Shown here: positions 1 to 7,305 of the stretch, one piece after another | How the letters are laid out: each line of letters starts with the position of its first letter | How positions within the stretch are numbered: the stretch's first letter is position 1 | Source: Clostridiales bacterium | GTDB taxonomy: Bacteria > Bacillota > Clostridia > Oscillospirales > Oscillospiraceae | Length of the DNA stretch: 9,997 nucleotides | Reading direction: 5' to 3' | Assembly (NCBI GenBank): GCA_004556345.1 | Contig: SFHQ01000047.1 | Span: 1-9,997 of the forward strand | Made by a program: the position numbers and the translations under genes | The notes under the pieces: generated by a model | Told to the model about the DNA's origin: nothing | The model's input: the letters and a program-made list of their open reading frames with translations, nothing else | The model's database searches: none

Positions 1-1
1 G

Positions 2-286
2 GATGAAATTTGGGACTATATCGCCTCTGATTTGGAAAACCGTACCTCAGCAGACCACATGGTCAACCAAATTTTAGATGCCGCAGATCAGCTGGAAAAT
101 TTTCCTGCGCTGGGTACCCTGCTTTCCTCTATCGCCAACGTGGACAGCGACTATCGCTATTTGACCAGCGGTAGCTATCTCATTTTCTATCGCATCCAGC
201 AAAACGATATTTTTATTGAACGTATCCTCTATGGCCGCAGAGACTACCTGCGCGTATTGGGCGTGGATGAACTCCCGCCCCTTTAA
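2..286 (+). CDS. ParE/RelE-type toxin, 5'-partial
   Basis: This is the 3' part of a gene for a type II toxin of the ParE/RelE superfamily. The frame is open from base 2 to a TAA stop and gives 94 residues, so only about 10 to 15 N-terminal residues should lie outside the window. It begins DEIWDYIASDLENRTSA, the usual first long helix of the family. A middle FPALG stretch follows, then YRYLTSGSYLIFYRI and the C-terminal IERILYGRRDYLRVLG strands that end most ParE proteins. Members act as gyrase poisons (ParE) or ribosome-dependent mRNA nucleases (RelE), and this fragment does not decide between them. The TTG at base 32 should not be taken as the start, because homology continues upstream of it. 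An antitoxin gene would be expected just upstream, outside the window, so completeness of the module cannot be judged. Confidence 0.85.
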   Translation, partial: DEIWDYIASDLENRTSADHMVNQILDAADQLENFPALGTLLSSIANVDSDYRYLTSGSYLIFYRIQQNDIFIERILYGRRDYLRVLGVDELPPL

Positions 287-311
287 TGTCATGTCTTAAC
301 ACACCAAAAAA

Positions 312-341
312 CGCCCCCTTGCTTGAACTGGCAAGGGGGCG
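312..341 (-). terminator. Intrinsic terminator of the 90-residue protein gene
   Basis: A perfect 11 bp stem (CGCCCCCTTGC with GCAAGGGGGCG) closes an 8-base loop. Read on the minus strand it is followed by six T residues (the A run at 306-311). It lies about 24 bases past the stop of the minus-strand gene at 366-638. On the plus strand it is not followed by a T tract, so any role in ending the ParE transcript would be weak. Confidence 0.88.
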
Positions 342-365
342 CGTGCGTTTCGGAGGGAGTTTGGT

Positions 366-638
366 TCAGTCTTTCAGCTGGCCCAGGCGCTCTTTGTTGG
401 CCTGGATGCGGGCCTCGACGGCGGCCAGCTGGTCGTACAGGTCCTCGTAGCCGACGGGGGCGGTGGGGTTTTCTTCCACAAACCGCTTGGCGATCTCCAG
501 GTAGACCCGCTTCTTGTTCTCCTCTTCCGAGACGTTGTCCAGGTTCAGCTTGGCGCTCTCGCCCAGGTCGCGGGCTTTGCCCAGACCGGCCAGGGTCAGG
601 TTTTTGGCCTTGCTGCCGATGTCTTTCCATTCTGCCAT
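366..638 (-). CDS. Small helical protein of unknown function, 90 residues
   Basis: I do not recognise a named family. The protein is charged, without cysteine, signal peptide or membrane segment, and looks almost wholly helical. An N-terminal part (MAEWKDIGSKAKNLTLAGLG, then ARDLGESAKLNLDNVSEEE) leads into a segment with EIAKRFVEENP and a C-terminal coiled-coil-like helix (LAAVEARIQANKERLGQL, about residues 70-88). From memory the overall plan resembles the N-terminal half of small Firmicute proteins that often end in a zinc ribbon, but the ribbon is absent here. The ATG at 636-638 has AGGAGG about nine bases upstream. A near-consensus promoter and a strong terminator flank it, so it is an autonomous single-gene unit and probably well expressed. 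Its role is unknown. Confidence 0.85.
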   Translation of the reverse strand: MAEWKDIGSKAKNLTLAGLGKARDLGESAKLNLDNVSEEENKKRVYLEIAKRFVEENPTAPVGYEDLYDQLAAVEARIQANKERLGQLKD

Positions 639-685
639 ACGCTTTGCCTCCTATGGTGGGATGTACGTTGTGTGCCAACAGGAAC

Positions 686-714
686 AGTATACCCAGTTTT
701 TGGTCGTTTTGCAA
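686..714 (-). promoter_or_regulatory. Sigma-A promoter of the 90-residue protein gene
   Basis: On the minus strand a TTGCAA -35 box (709-714) and a TATACT -10 box (686-691) are separated by exactly 17 bases. The -10 box lies about 48 bases upstream of the ATG at 636-638, giving a leader of roughly 40 bases with AGGAGG near its end. Confidence 0.8.
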
Positions 715-770
715 GGGCCGGGGGCCGGATGGGTGGAAAATTCCCCCTTTTCTTTGCCCCAAAGTCCTTG

Positions 771-776
771 TATACT
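771..776 (+). promoter_or_regulatory. Possible -10 box for the tRNA-dihydrouridine synthase gene
   Basis: TATACT sits 30 bases upstream of the dus ATG. No good -35 box is seen at the right distance (only TTTTCT-like sequence near 748-753), so the start point is tentative. The promoter of the minus-strand neighbour lies at 686-714, so the two genes diverge from the same short region. Confidence 0.4.
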
Positions 777-806
777 ATATGCAGTTTGTTTTCAGGAGGT
801 TCCCCC

Positions 807-1784
807 ATGGCTCAATCCACTCTGCCGCTGTCCTTCGCCCCGCTGGAGGGGATCACCGGCTGGCTCTTCCGCCGGGTCCACCACAGCAGGTTTCCCGGCC
901 TGGCCCGGTATTATACGCCCTTCTCCGCCCCCACCGCCGACAGCCCCCTCACCGGCCGGGGCCTGAACGATGTCCTGCCGGAACACAACGAGGGCGTGCC
1001 CGTGGTCCCCCAGCTGCTGACCAACAAGGCCGATGATTTCATCAGCGCCGCCCGGCGTCTGCAAGACCTGGGCTACAACGAGGTGAACCTCAACCTGGGC
1101 TGTCCCTCCGGGACCGTTGTCTCCAAGAAGAAAGGGGCCGGCTTTCTCTCCGACCCCCAGGGCATCGACGCCTTTCTCGACACGGTTTTCCGGCGTCTGG
1201 ACATGACCGTCTCCGTCAAGACGCGCATCGGCGTCTCGGACCCGGACGAGTGGCCTGCCCTCTTAGAAATGTTTGCCCGCTACCCCATCTCCCTGCTCAT
1301 CATCCACCCCCGCCTGCGGACGGACTATTATAAAGGAGACGTGCGGCAGGAGGCCTTTGCCTACGCAGTTGACAACTACAAAGGCCCCCTCTGCTACAAC
1401 GGGGATCTGAACACCGTGTCGGATTGCCAGCGCGTGACCGCGTGCTATTCCCGGCTTTCCGAGCTGATGGCAGGGCGCGGCCTGGTGGCTGACCCGGCCC
1501 TGGGCCGGGCGCTGGCAGGCGGCCCGCCGCTCACCCAAGCCGAATTTCTTGCGTTCCACGACGAGCTGGTGGCAGGTTACCAAGAGATCCTCTACGGCGA
1601 CTGGCCGGTCTTAGGCAAGATGAAGGAGCTTTGGACCTATTGGGCCAACCTCTTCCCCGCACCGCAGAAGCCGCTGAAGGCCATGCGGAAGGCCAAAACG
1701 CTGGCGGACTACCGCGCCGCAGTGCAGCGGCTCGTGGGGGAGCAGGAGATATTGCCTGCGTACACGACGGCTCGGTCACGGTAG
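807..1784 (+). CDS. dus: tRNA-dihydrouridine synthase
   Basis: FMN-dependent enzyme that reduces specific uridines in tRNA to dihydrouridine in the cytoplasm, using NADPH. The 325-residue protein is a TIM barrel with the Dus signatures in order. These are APLEGIT (residues 11-17, FMN binding), NLGCPSGTVVSKKKGAGF around the presumed catalytic Cys99, VKTRIG (Lys138), HPRLRTDYYKG (His167), YNGDL (about 197-201) and MAGRGLVADP (221-230, FMN phosphate). The C-terminal 80 or so residues are the helical tRNA-recognition part. Length is normal for the family. The start is set by AGGAGG at 794-799, seven bases before the ATG at 807. The frame is open further upstream, but that part does not resemble Dus and overlaps the promoter region. 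The subtype (DusA, B or C) and hence the target uridine is not settled. The gene converges on the MocR gene with no visible terminator between them. Confidence 0.93.
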   Translation: MAQSTLPLSFAPLEGITGWLFRRVHHSRFPGLARYYTPFSAPTADSPLTGRGLNDVLPEHNEGVPVVPQLLTNKADDFISAARRLQDLGYNEVNLNLGCPSGTVVSKKKGAGFLSDPQGIDAFLDTVFRRLDMTVSVKTRIGVSDPDEWPALLEMFARYPISLLIIHPRLRTDYYKGDVRQEAFAYAVDNYKGPLCYNGDLNTVSDCQRVTACYSRLSELMAGRGLVADPALGRALAGGPPLTQAEFLAFHDELVAGYQEILYGDWPVLGKMKELWTYWANLFPAPQKPLKAMRKAKTLADYRAAVQRLVGEQEILPAYTTARSR

Positions 1785-1806
1785 GTTGCCCTCATCCGTC
1801 TGCTTC

Positions 1807-3219
1807 TCAGCCCTCCACGGCTCGGCAGAGACGGGCGACTGCTTCGGGGATCTGACGTTCCTCCAAGCCGGAGTAGTTCATCACCAGCACATGGGGCCGG
1901 CGGTTCTGGTCGCTGACGTAGTACTGCGAGACGAAGGAGAGGCGCAGGTCCTCCCGCTCGGCGGCGGCACGGATCTCTTCGTCGCTGCGCTGGGTGTCCA
2001 GCTCCAGCAGGAAGTGCAGGCCCGCGTTTTCCTCGCTGATGCGGACCTTCCCCGCCAGGGGGGACTGCCGCAGCTCGGCCAGGAGCTTGTCCCGCAAGGC
2101 CCGGTAGTGGTTGCGCATGCGGTTGATGTGCTTTTCAAAGTAGCCCTCGGACAGGAACCGGGCCAGCGTCATCTGCTCCAGGCAGGAGACGGTGCCGGAA
2201 TAAAAGCCCAGGGTGTCATAGAATCTGGTGACCAGGTGCTTGGGCAGGACCAGGTAGCTGATGCGGAAAGCCGGGGCCAGGCTCTTGGAAAAGGTGTTGA
2301 TATAGATCACTTTTTCCATCACGTCGATGCTTTGCAGAGTCGGGATGGGCCGCCCGGCCAGACGGAACTCGCAGTCGTAGTCGTCCTCGATGATATAGCG
2401 GTTCTCGCCCTTGGAGGCCCAGCTCAGAAACTCATACCGGCGGCTGACCGGCATGACGATGCCCGTGGGGAAATGGTGCGAGGGGGTGATGTGCAGGATT
2501 TCTGCGCCGCTCTCCTCCAGTTTCTCCGGGATGATGCCGTGCTCGTCCATGGGGATGTGGTAGGTGGCCACGTCGTTCTTTTCATAAATTTTACTCAGGC
2601 GCAGGTAGCCGGGGTCTTCCACGGCATAGCCCCACTGGCGGCCCAGGAGCTGGATGAGAACGCTGTACAGATACTCCGTCCCCGCGCCCACCACGATCTG
2701 CTCCGGGTCGATGGACATGCCCCGGAACTGATACAGATGGTCTGAAATGGCCTGGCGCAGCTGTTGGATGCCCCCGGCGGAGGTGTCCGTCAGAAGGGTC
2801 GCCTCGTCCTCCCCGGCGGTCACGTCCCGCAGGAGCTTGACCCACACGGAGAAGGGAAACATGTCCCTGGCCACCGAGCTGCCGACAAAGTCCGCCCAGT
2901 AGGTCCGCTTGGGGGCCGGCTGGATGGCGGGCGTCTGGGGCTTGGGGGGCGGCGGCAGCGGGGCCGTCTCCTTCCGCTCCAGGTCGCAGACGTAATAGCC
3001 CCGCTTGGGCAGGGCATACAGGAAGCCCTCGGCCACCAGCTGGGCGTAGGCGCTCTCTACGGTGATGGTGCTGACGCCCAGGTTCTTGGCAAAGGCCCGC
3101 TTGGAGGGGAGCTTCTCCCCCGCCCGGAGCTTCTCCTGCAAAATATCCTGCTTGATGCATCGGTAGAGATGTTCATACATGCTCTCCGAGTCGATGTTTT
3201 CAAAGGAATAGGTGAGCAA
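1807..3219 (-). CDS. MocR/GabR-type transcriptional regulator (GntR HTH fused to aminotransferase-like domain)
   Basis: PLP-dependent transcription factor of 470 residues, the normal length for MocR proteins. Residues 10-78 form a GntR-type winged helix, with LPSKRAFAKNLGVSTITVESAY as its helix-turn-helix. A proline-rich linker (about 86-103) leads to a fold-type I aminotransferase domain that senses PLP or an amino-acid effector. Visible landmarks are HITPSHHFPTG (243-253), EDDYDCEFR (278-286, Asp279 expected to hold the pyridine nitrogen) and the Schiff-base lysine Lys312 in NTFSKSLAP. All PLP residues look intact, so cofactor binding is likely. The chosen start is a TTG at 3217-3219, with AGGG about six bases upstream. 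The next in-frame ATG (Met14) would cut away residues usual for the N-terminus. It is transcribed away from the pyruvate carboxylase gene. Known relatives control GABA use (GabR) or PLP synthesis (PdxR), but neither gene set adjoins it, so the effector and target are unknown. Confidence 0.92.
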   Translation of the reverse strand: MLTYSFENIDSESMYEHLYRCIKQDILQEKLRAGEKLPSKRAFAKNLGVSTITVESAYAQLVAEGFLYALPKRGYYVCDLERKETAPLPPPPKPQTPAIQPAPKRTYWADFVGSSVARDMFPFSVWVKLLRDVTAGEDEATLLTDTSAGGIQQLRQAISDHLYQFRGMSIDPEQIVVGAGTEYLYSVLIQLLGRQWGYAVEDPGYLRLSKIYEKNDVATYHIPMDEHGIIPEKLEESGAEILHITPSHHFPTGIVMPVSRRYEFLSWASKGENRYIIEDDYDCEFRLAGRPIPTLQSIDVMEKVIYINTFSKSLAPAFRISYLVLPKHLVTRFYDTLGFYSGTVSCLEQMTLARFLSEGYFEKHINRMRNHYRALRDKLLAELRQSPLAGKVRISEENAGLHFLLELDTQRSDEEIRAAAEREDLRLSFVSQYYVSDQNRRPHVLVMNYSGLEERQIPEAVARLCRAVEG

Positions 3220-3316
3220 AATGTTCCCTTTCTTTCTCTCGTTTTTCTCGTTGTCTCGATTTGTTTTTCTTCGTTTTCATTCCCAAACTGCAATTCCCAA
3301 AGATGCAGTACCTTAT

Positions 3317-3346
3317 AGTATAAACCAAACCGCCGTACTCTGTAAA
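3317..3346 (-). promoter_or_regulatory. Promoter of the MocR-type regulator
   Basis: On the minus strand TTTACA (3341-3346) and TATACT (3317-3322) are separated by 18 bases. The expected start point near 3310 gives a purine-rich leader of about 90 bases before the TTG start codon. Confidence 0.65.
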
Positions 3347-3617
3347 GAAAATCGGTCCAGAAATCCCTTTCGTCGATTTGTAGGATTTTTTTCACCGTTC
3401 GTTTCGGATGTTTGGCGGTCTTTTTCGCAAGGGGGGCGGGCCTGCAGTTTCTCAGGCATCTGGTGATGTTTTCTTGTGGAATTTGATTGAGAAGCAGCAG
3501 GTCAGGGCCAAAAAAAATGTAGGATACGCTTGCACCTGCGCCGGTTTAACGCAATAAACTGTCACTTATCCCCCATTTTGACGTCTTTCCCTGCGTTTCT
3601 TTCAGGAAGGGCAGTAC

Positions 3618-3646
3618 TTGCAAGGCTTTTCCTTTTCGTGTATAAT
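3618..3646 (+). promoter_or_regulatory. Sigma-A promoter of pyruvate carboxylase
   Basis: TTGCAA (3618-3623) and a perfect TATAAT (3641-3646) are 17 bases apart. Transcription would begin near 3653, leaving a leader of about 115 bases before the ATG at 3768. The near-consensus boxes fit strong expression, in line with the biased codon use of the gene. Confidence 0.85.
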
Positions 3647-3688
3647 GAAAATCGAATCTAAACACATTTGTTCTTGCAATGCGAACAC

Positions 3689-3708
3689 AAGGCAGGGGGA
3701 ACTGCCTT
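3689..3708 (+). promoter_or_regulatory. Stem-loop in the pyruvate carboxylase leader
   Basis: A 7 bp perfect stem (AAGGCAG with CTGCCTT) closes a GGGGAA loop inside the untranslated leader, about 60 bases before the ATG. It is followed by A residues, not T, so it is not a terminator for the carboxylase transcript. It may stabilise the message or be incidental. It does not resemble any riboswitch class I know. Confidence 0.4.
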
Positions 3709-3767
3709 AAAAAATGGATGGAGCCGTCTCTGTCCAAGAATATATCGATGTAAGAAGGAGTTAACTT

Positions 3768-6700
3768 ATGAGCGAAGTACATATCAAGAACTTCAAGCGA
3801 GTTCTGGTGGCCAACCGCGGTGAGATCGCCATCCGTGTCTTCCGGGCTCTCAACGAGCTGGGCATCACCTCCGTGGCCGTCTACTCCAAGGAAGATAAGT
3901 ACGCCATGTTCCGCACCCTGGCCGACGAAGCCTATGCCCTGAACCCTGAGAAGGGCCCCGTCGATGCCTATCTGGACATCCCCACCATCATCAAGATCGC
4001 CAAGGACCACAACGTGGACGCCATTCACCCCGGCTACGGCTTCCTGGCAGAGAACCCCATCCTGGTCGAAGAATGCGCCAAGAACGGCATCGTCTTCATC
4101 GGCCCCACCGTGGAGAGCATGAACGCCATGGGCGACAAGATCTCCTCCAAGCAGATCGCCATCGCCTCTGACGTGCCCATCATCCCCGGCGTGGACCACG
4201 CCATCAAGACCACCAAGGAGGCCCTGGAGGTCGCTGAGAAGGTCGGCTATCCCGTCATGCTGAAGGCTTCCAACGGCGGCGGCGGCCGCGGTATGCGGAT
4301 CGTCAACAAGGCCGAGGACATGCCCAAGGAGTTCAAGGAGGCCATCGACGAGTCCAAGAAGGCCTTCGGCGACGACCAGGTCTTCATCGAGAAGTACCTG
4401 CGCGGCCCCAAGCACGTGGAGGTCCAGGTCCTGGCCGATAACTATGGCAACGTGGTCCACCTGTATGACCGTGACTGCTCCGTGCAGCGCCGCCACCAGA
4501 AGGTCGTCGAGTATGCGCCCGCCTTCTCCGTGCCTCAGGCTTCCCGCCAGAAGATCTTCGACAGCGCCATCCGCCTGTGCAAGCAGGTCGGCTACCGCAA
4601 CGCCGGTACCTGCGAGTTCCTGGTCGACCTGGACGGCAACCCCTACTTCATCGAAATGAACCCCCGGATCCAGGTCGAGCACACCGTCACCGAGCTTGTC
4701 ACCGACGTGGACATCGTGCGCTCCCAGATCCTCATCGCAGAGGGCTATCCTCTGAACTCCCCGGAGATCAACATCACCTCCCAGGAGGCCATCCAGTGCC
4801 ACGGCTACGCCATCCAGACCCGTGTCACCTCCGAGGACCCCTCCAACAACTTCATGCCCGACACCGGCAAGGTCAGCGTGTACCACTCCGGCTCCGGCAA
4901 CGGCATCCGTCTCGACGGCGGCAACATCTACACCGGCGCTGAGATCCTGCCCTACTACGACTCCCTGCTGGTCAAGGTCAGCTCCTTCGACCGGACCTTC
5001 AAGGGCGCTGCCACCAAGTCCCTGCGTGCTCTGCGCGAGATGCGCATCCAGGGCATCAAGACCAACATCTCCTTCCTCATCAACGTGGTGAACAACCCCA
5101 CCTTCCAGGCCGGCAAGTGCTACACCACCTTCATCGAGGAGACCCCTGAGCTCTTCACCCTGTCCCACAACCTGGACCGGGCTTCCAAGATCCTGGACTT
5201 CCTGGGCGACAAGATCGTGAACGTCTCCAAGGGCGACAAGCCTTACTTCGAGGACCGCGTGCTGCCCAAGTACAACGAGACCGCCCTCATCTACGGCGCC
5301 AAGGACGAGTTCAAGAAGCTGGGTGCCAAGGGCTTCACCCAGAAGATCCTGGGCGAGAAGCGTCTGTACATCACCGACACCTCCATGCGTGACGCCCAGC
5401 AGTCCCTGATCGCCACCCGGATGCGGACCAAGGATATCGTCGGCGCGGCAAAGGCCTCCAACGCCATCTTCCAGAACGCCTTCTCTGTGGAAGCCTGGGG
5501 CGGCGCCACTTACGACACCGCTTACCGCTTCCTGAAGGAATCCCCCTGGAAGCGTCTGGAGATCCTCTCCGAGAGAATGCCCAACACCCTGATCCAGATG
5601 CTGCTGCGTGCTTCCAACACCGTCGGCTACAGCAGCTATCCCGATAACCTGGTCAAGGAGTTCATCCGCATCTCCGCCATCAAGGGCGTGGACGTCTTCC
5701 GTATCTTCGACAGTCTGAACTGGATGGAGAGCATGAAGATGCCCGTCGAGGAAGCCCTGAAGACCGGCAAGATCGTCGAAGGCTCCCTGTGCTACACCGG
5801 CGACATCACCAGCCCCAAGGAAGTCAAGTACACCCTGGACTACTACGTCAAGAAGGCCCACGAGCTGGAGGACATGGGCGTGCACATCCTGGCCATCAAG
5901 GACATGGCCGGCCTGCTGAAGCCTTATGCCGCCAAGCTCCTGGTGGAGACCCTGAAGTCCGAGCTGAAGATCCCCGTCCACCTGCACACCCACGACACCA
6001 CCGGTGCCGGTGTGGCCACCGTGCTGAAGGCTGCCGAGGCCGGCGTGGACATCGTCGACCTGGCCATCGAGTCCATGAGCTCCTGCACCAGCCAGCCCTC
6101 CCTGAACGTGGTCGTTGAGGCCCTGCGCGGCACCGAGCGCGACACCGGCCTGGACTTCGAGGGTCTGGACGAGCTGAGCCGTTACTATGAGCATGTCCGC
6201 AAGGTCTACAAGTCCAACGAGAGCGGCATGGTCTCCCCCAATGCCCAGATCTATAAGTACGAGATCCCCGGCGGCCAGTATTCCAACCTGCTGGCTCAGG
6301 TCACCGAGATGGGCTCCAAGGACGAGTTCGAGAAGATCAAGGACCTGTACAGCCAGGCAAACCACCTGCTGGGCAACCTGATCAAGGTCACCCCCTCCTC
6401 CAAGGTCGTCGGCGACCTGGCCATCTTCATGCTGAAGAACGGCCTGAACAAGGACAACATCCTCACCGAGGGCGCTTCCCTGTCCTACCCCGACTCCGTC
6501 ATCGACTTCTTCAAGGGCATGATGGGCCAGCCTGAGGGCGGCTTCCCTGCCGAGCTGCAGAAGATCGTCCTGAAGGACATCGAGCCCATCACCGTCCGCC
6601 CCGGCACCCTGCTGCCCGACGTGGACTTCGAGGACATCAAGAAGCACCTGCGCGAGAAGTTCAACATGGAAGGCTTCTCCGACTTCGAGATGGAGCAGAA

Positions 6701-7241
6701 GGCCGTCAGCTACGCCCTGTATCCCAAGGTCTACGAGGATTACTGCACCCACTTCGAGGCTTACAACGACGTCACCACCCTGGAGAGCCACGTCTACTTC
6801 TACGGCCTGCGCAAGGGTGAGGAGACCACGCTGAAGGTCAGCGAGGGCCGCAACATCCTCATCAAGTTCGTCGGCATGTCCGACCCCGACAAGGACGGCT
6901 ACCGCGTCCTGACCTTCGAGGTCAACGGCATCCTGCGTGAGCTGAAGGTCCTGGACAAGACCCTGGAGGTCCTGGAAGACCGCAAGCTCAAGGCCGACAA
7001 GAACAACCCCTGCCACCTGGGCTCCACCATCCCCGGCACCGTGGAGACCGTCCTGGTCAAGGAGGGTGACGAGGTCAAGGTCAACCAGCCTCTGATGATC
7101 GTCGAGGCCATGAAGATGGAGACCACCTTCGTCTCCAAGGTCGATGGTAAGGTCGATAAGCTCTATGTGGCCCCCGGTGACCGCGTGAACACCGAGGACC
7201 TGCTGATCTCCTTCATCCTGGACGAGGACGCAGAGGGCTGA
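3768..7241 (+). CDS. pyc: Pyruvate carboxylase, single-chain, biotin-dependent
   Basis: Forms oxaloacetate from pyruvate, bicarbonate and ATP; a cytoplasmic enzyme that refills the citrate cycle and feeds aspartate-family synthesis. The 1157-residue chain matches the usual length of about 1150. Biotin carboxylase comes first (about 8-460), with the glycine loop SNGGGGRG (168-175), Lys166, and EMNPRIQVEHTVTE (296-309, including Arg300). The carboxyltransferase barrel follows (about 530-800), with DTSMRDAQQS (Asp542), Lys711 in AIKDMAG (expected carboxylated metal ligand) and HLHTHDTTG (His740, His742). A PYC/OadA conserved region reaches to about 1040. The C-terminal biotin carrier domain carries EAMKMET, with Lys1116 as biotin site. 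The start ATG has AAGGAG seven bases upstream. No frameshift or missing catalytic residue is seen. The gene is monocistronic, bounded by its own promoter and a 13 bp terminator stem, and contains no TTA, CTA or TCA codons. A biotin ligase must act in trans and is not in the window. Confidence 0.97.
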   Translation: MSEVHIKNFKRVLVANRGEIAIRVFRALNELGITSVAVYSKEDKYAMFRTLADEAYALNPEKGPVDAYLDIPTIIKIAKDHNVDAIHPGYGFLAENPILVEECAKNGIVFIGPTVESMNAMGDKISSKQIAIASDVPIIPGVDHAIKTTKEALEVAEKVGYPVMLKASNGGGGRGMRIVNKAEDMPKEFKEAIDESKKAFGDDQVFIEKYLRGPKHVEVQVLADNYGNVVHLYDRDCSVQRRHQKVVEYAPAFSVPQASRQKIFDSAIRLCKQVGYRNAGTCEFLVDLDGNPYFIEMNPRIQVEHTVTELVTDVDIVRSQILIAEGYPLNSPEINITSQEAIQCHGYAIQTRVTSEDPSNNFMPDTGKVSVYHSGSGNGIRLDGGNIYTGAEILPYYDSLLVKVSSFDRTFKGAATKSLRALREMRIQGIKTNISFLINVVNNPTFQAGKCYTTFIEETPELFTLSHNLDRASKILDFLGDKIVNVSKGDKPYFEDRVLPKYNETALIYGAKDEFKKLGAKGFTQKILGEKRLYITDTSMRDAQQSLIATRMRTKDIVGAAKASNAIFQNAFSVEAWGGATYDTAYRFLKESPWKRLEILSERMPNTLIQMLLRASNTVGYSSYPDNLVKEFIRISAIKGVDVFRIFDSLNWMESMKMPVEEALKTGKIVEGSLCYTGDITSPKEVKYTLDYYVKKAHELEDMGVHILAIKDMAGLLKPYAAKLLVETLKSELKIPVHLHTHDTTGAGVATVLKAAEAGVDIVDLAIESMSSCTSQPSLNVVVEALRGTERDTGLDFEGLDELSRYYEHVRKVYKSNESGMVSPNAQIYKYEIPGGQYSNLLAQVTEMGSKDEFEKIKDLYSQANHLLGNLIKVTPSSKVVGDLAIFMLKNGLNKDNILTEGASLSYPDSVIDFFKGMMGQPEGGFPAELQKIVLKDIEPITVRPGTLLPDVDFEDIKKHLREKFNMEGFSDFEMEQKAVSYALYPKVYEDYCTHFEAYNDVTTLESHVYFYGLRKGEETTLKVSEGRNILIKFVGMSDPDKDGYRVLTFEVNGILRELKVLDKTLEVLEDRKLKADKNNPCHLGSTIPGTVETVLVKEGDEVKVNQPLMIVEAMKMETTFVSKVDGKVDKLYVAPGDRVNTEDLLISFILDEDAEG

Positions 7242-7271
7242 GCGCCAGCGCATATTCCTAAATAAAACTTG

Positions 7272-7302
7272 AGGCACCACCTGCTTTTGGCAGGTGGTGC
7301 CT
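7272..7302. terminator. Bidirectional terminator between pyruvate carboxylase and the convergent operon
   Basis: A perfect 13 bp stem (AGGCACCACCTGC with GCAGGTGGTGCCT) closes a TTTTG loop. On the plus strand it is followed by TTCTTACTT, ending the carboxylase transcript 30 bases after its stop. On the minus strand it is followed by CAAGTTTTATTT, and it begins only three bases after the stop of the 135-residue gene. It can therefore serve both convergent units. Confidence 0.88.
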
Positions 7303-7305
7303 TTC

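Larger units (their letters stand above)
3220..3767. other. Divergent intergenic region between the MocR gene and pyruvate carboxylase
   Basis: This 548 bp stretch holds the minus-strand promoter of the regulator (3317-3346) and the plus-strand promoter of the carboxylase (3618-3646), with about 270 bp between them. The part from 3225 to 3290 is pyrimidine-rich on the plus strand, with TCTCG at 3237, 3246 and 3254. The sequence is visibly richer in A and T than the genes on either side. An 8-base word TGTAGGAT occurs at 3379 and 3518, which could be chance. I see no convincing small gene; the open frame at 3212-3466 (+) lies over the regulator start and has a composition unlike its neighbours. 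Confidence 0.7.

Noticed and set aside
672..806. N-terminal extension of the dus frame
   Set aside because: The extra 45 residues do not look like Dus and cover the putative -10 box. The ATG at 807 has an ideal AGGAGG.
1767..1825. 9-base direct repeat ACGGCTCGG at the dus/MocR junction
   Set aside because: It is short, GC-rich and within or next to coding sequence. Chance is enough to explain it, and no insertion boundary is visible.
1786..2745. Plus-strand open frame opposite the MocR-type gene
   Set aside because: It is the mirror of a real gene, with the same biased composition and no initiation signal.
3212..3466. An 84-residue plus-strand frame in the divergent intergenic region
   Set aside because: It overlaps the start and promoter of the regulator, has Phe/Ser-rich low-complexity sequence, and no ribosome site was seen.
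3689..3708. Leader hairpin as a terminator or attenuator
   Set aside because: It is followed by A residues on the plus strand and has no T run after it on the minus strand, so it lacks terminator form.
3546..7280. A long minus-strand open frame opposite pyruvate carboxylase taken as a gene
   Set aside because: Its translation is low-complexity, rich in Val, Leu, Asp, Gly and His, as expected from reversed codons of a highly biased gene. It has no ribosome site, and the sense gene is unmistakable.
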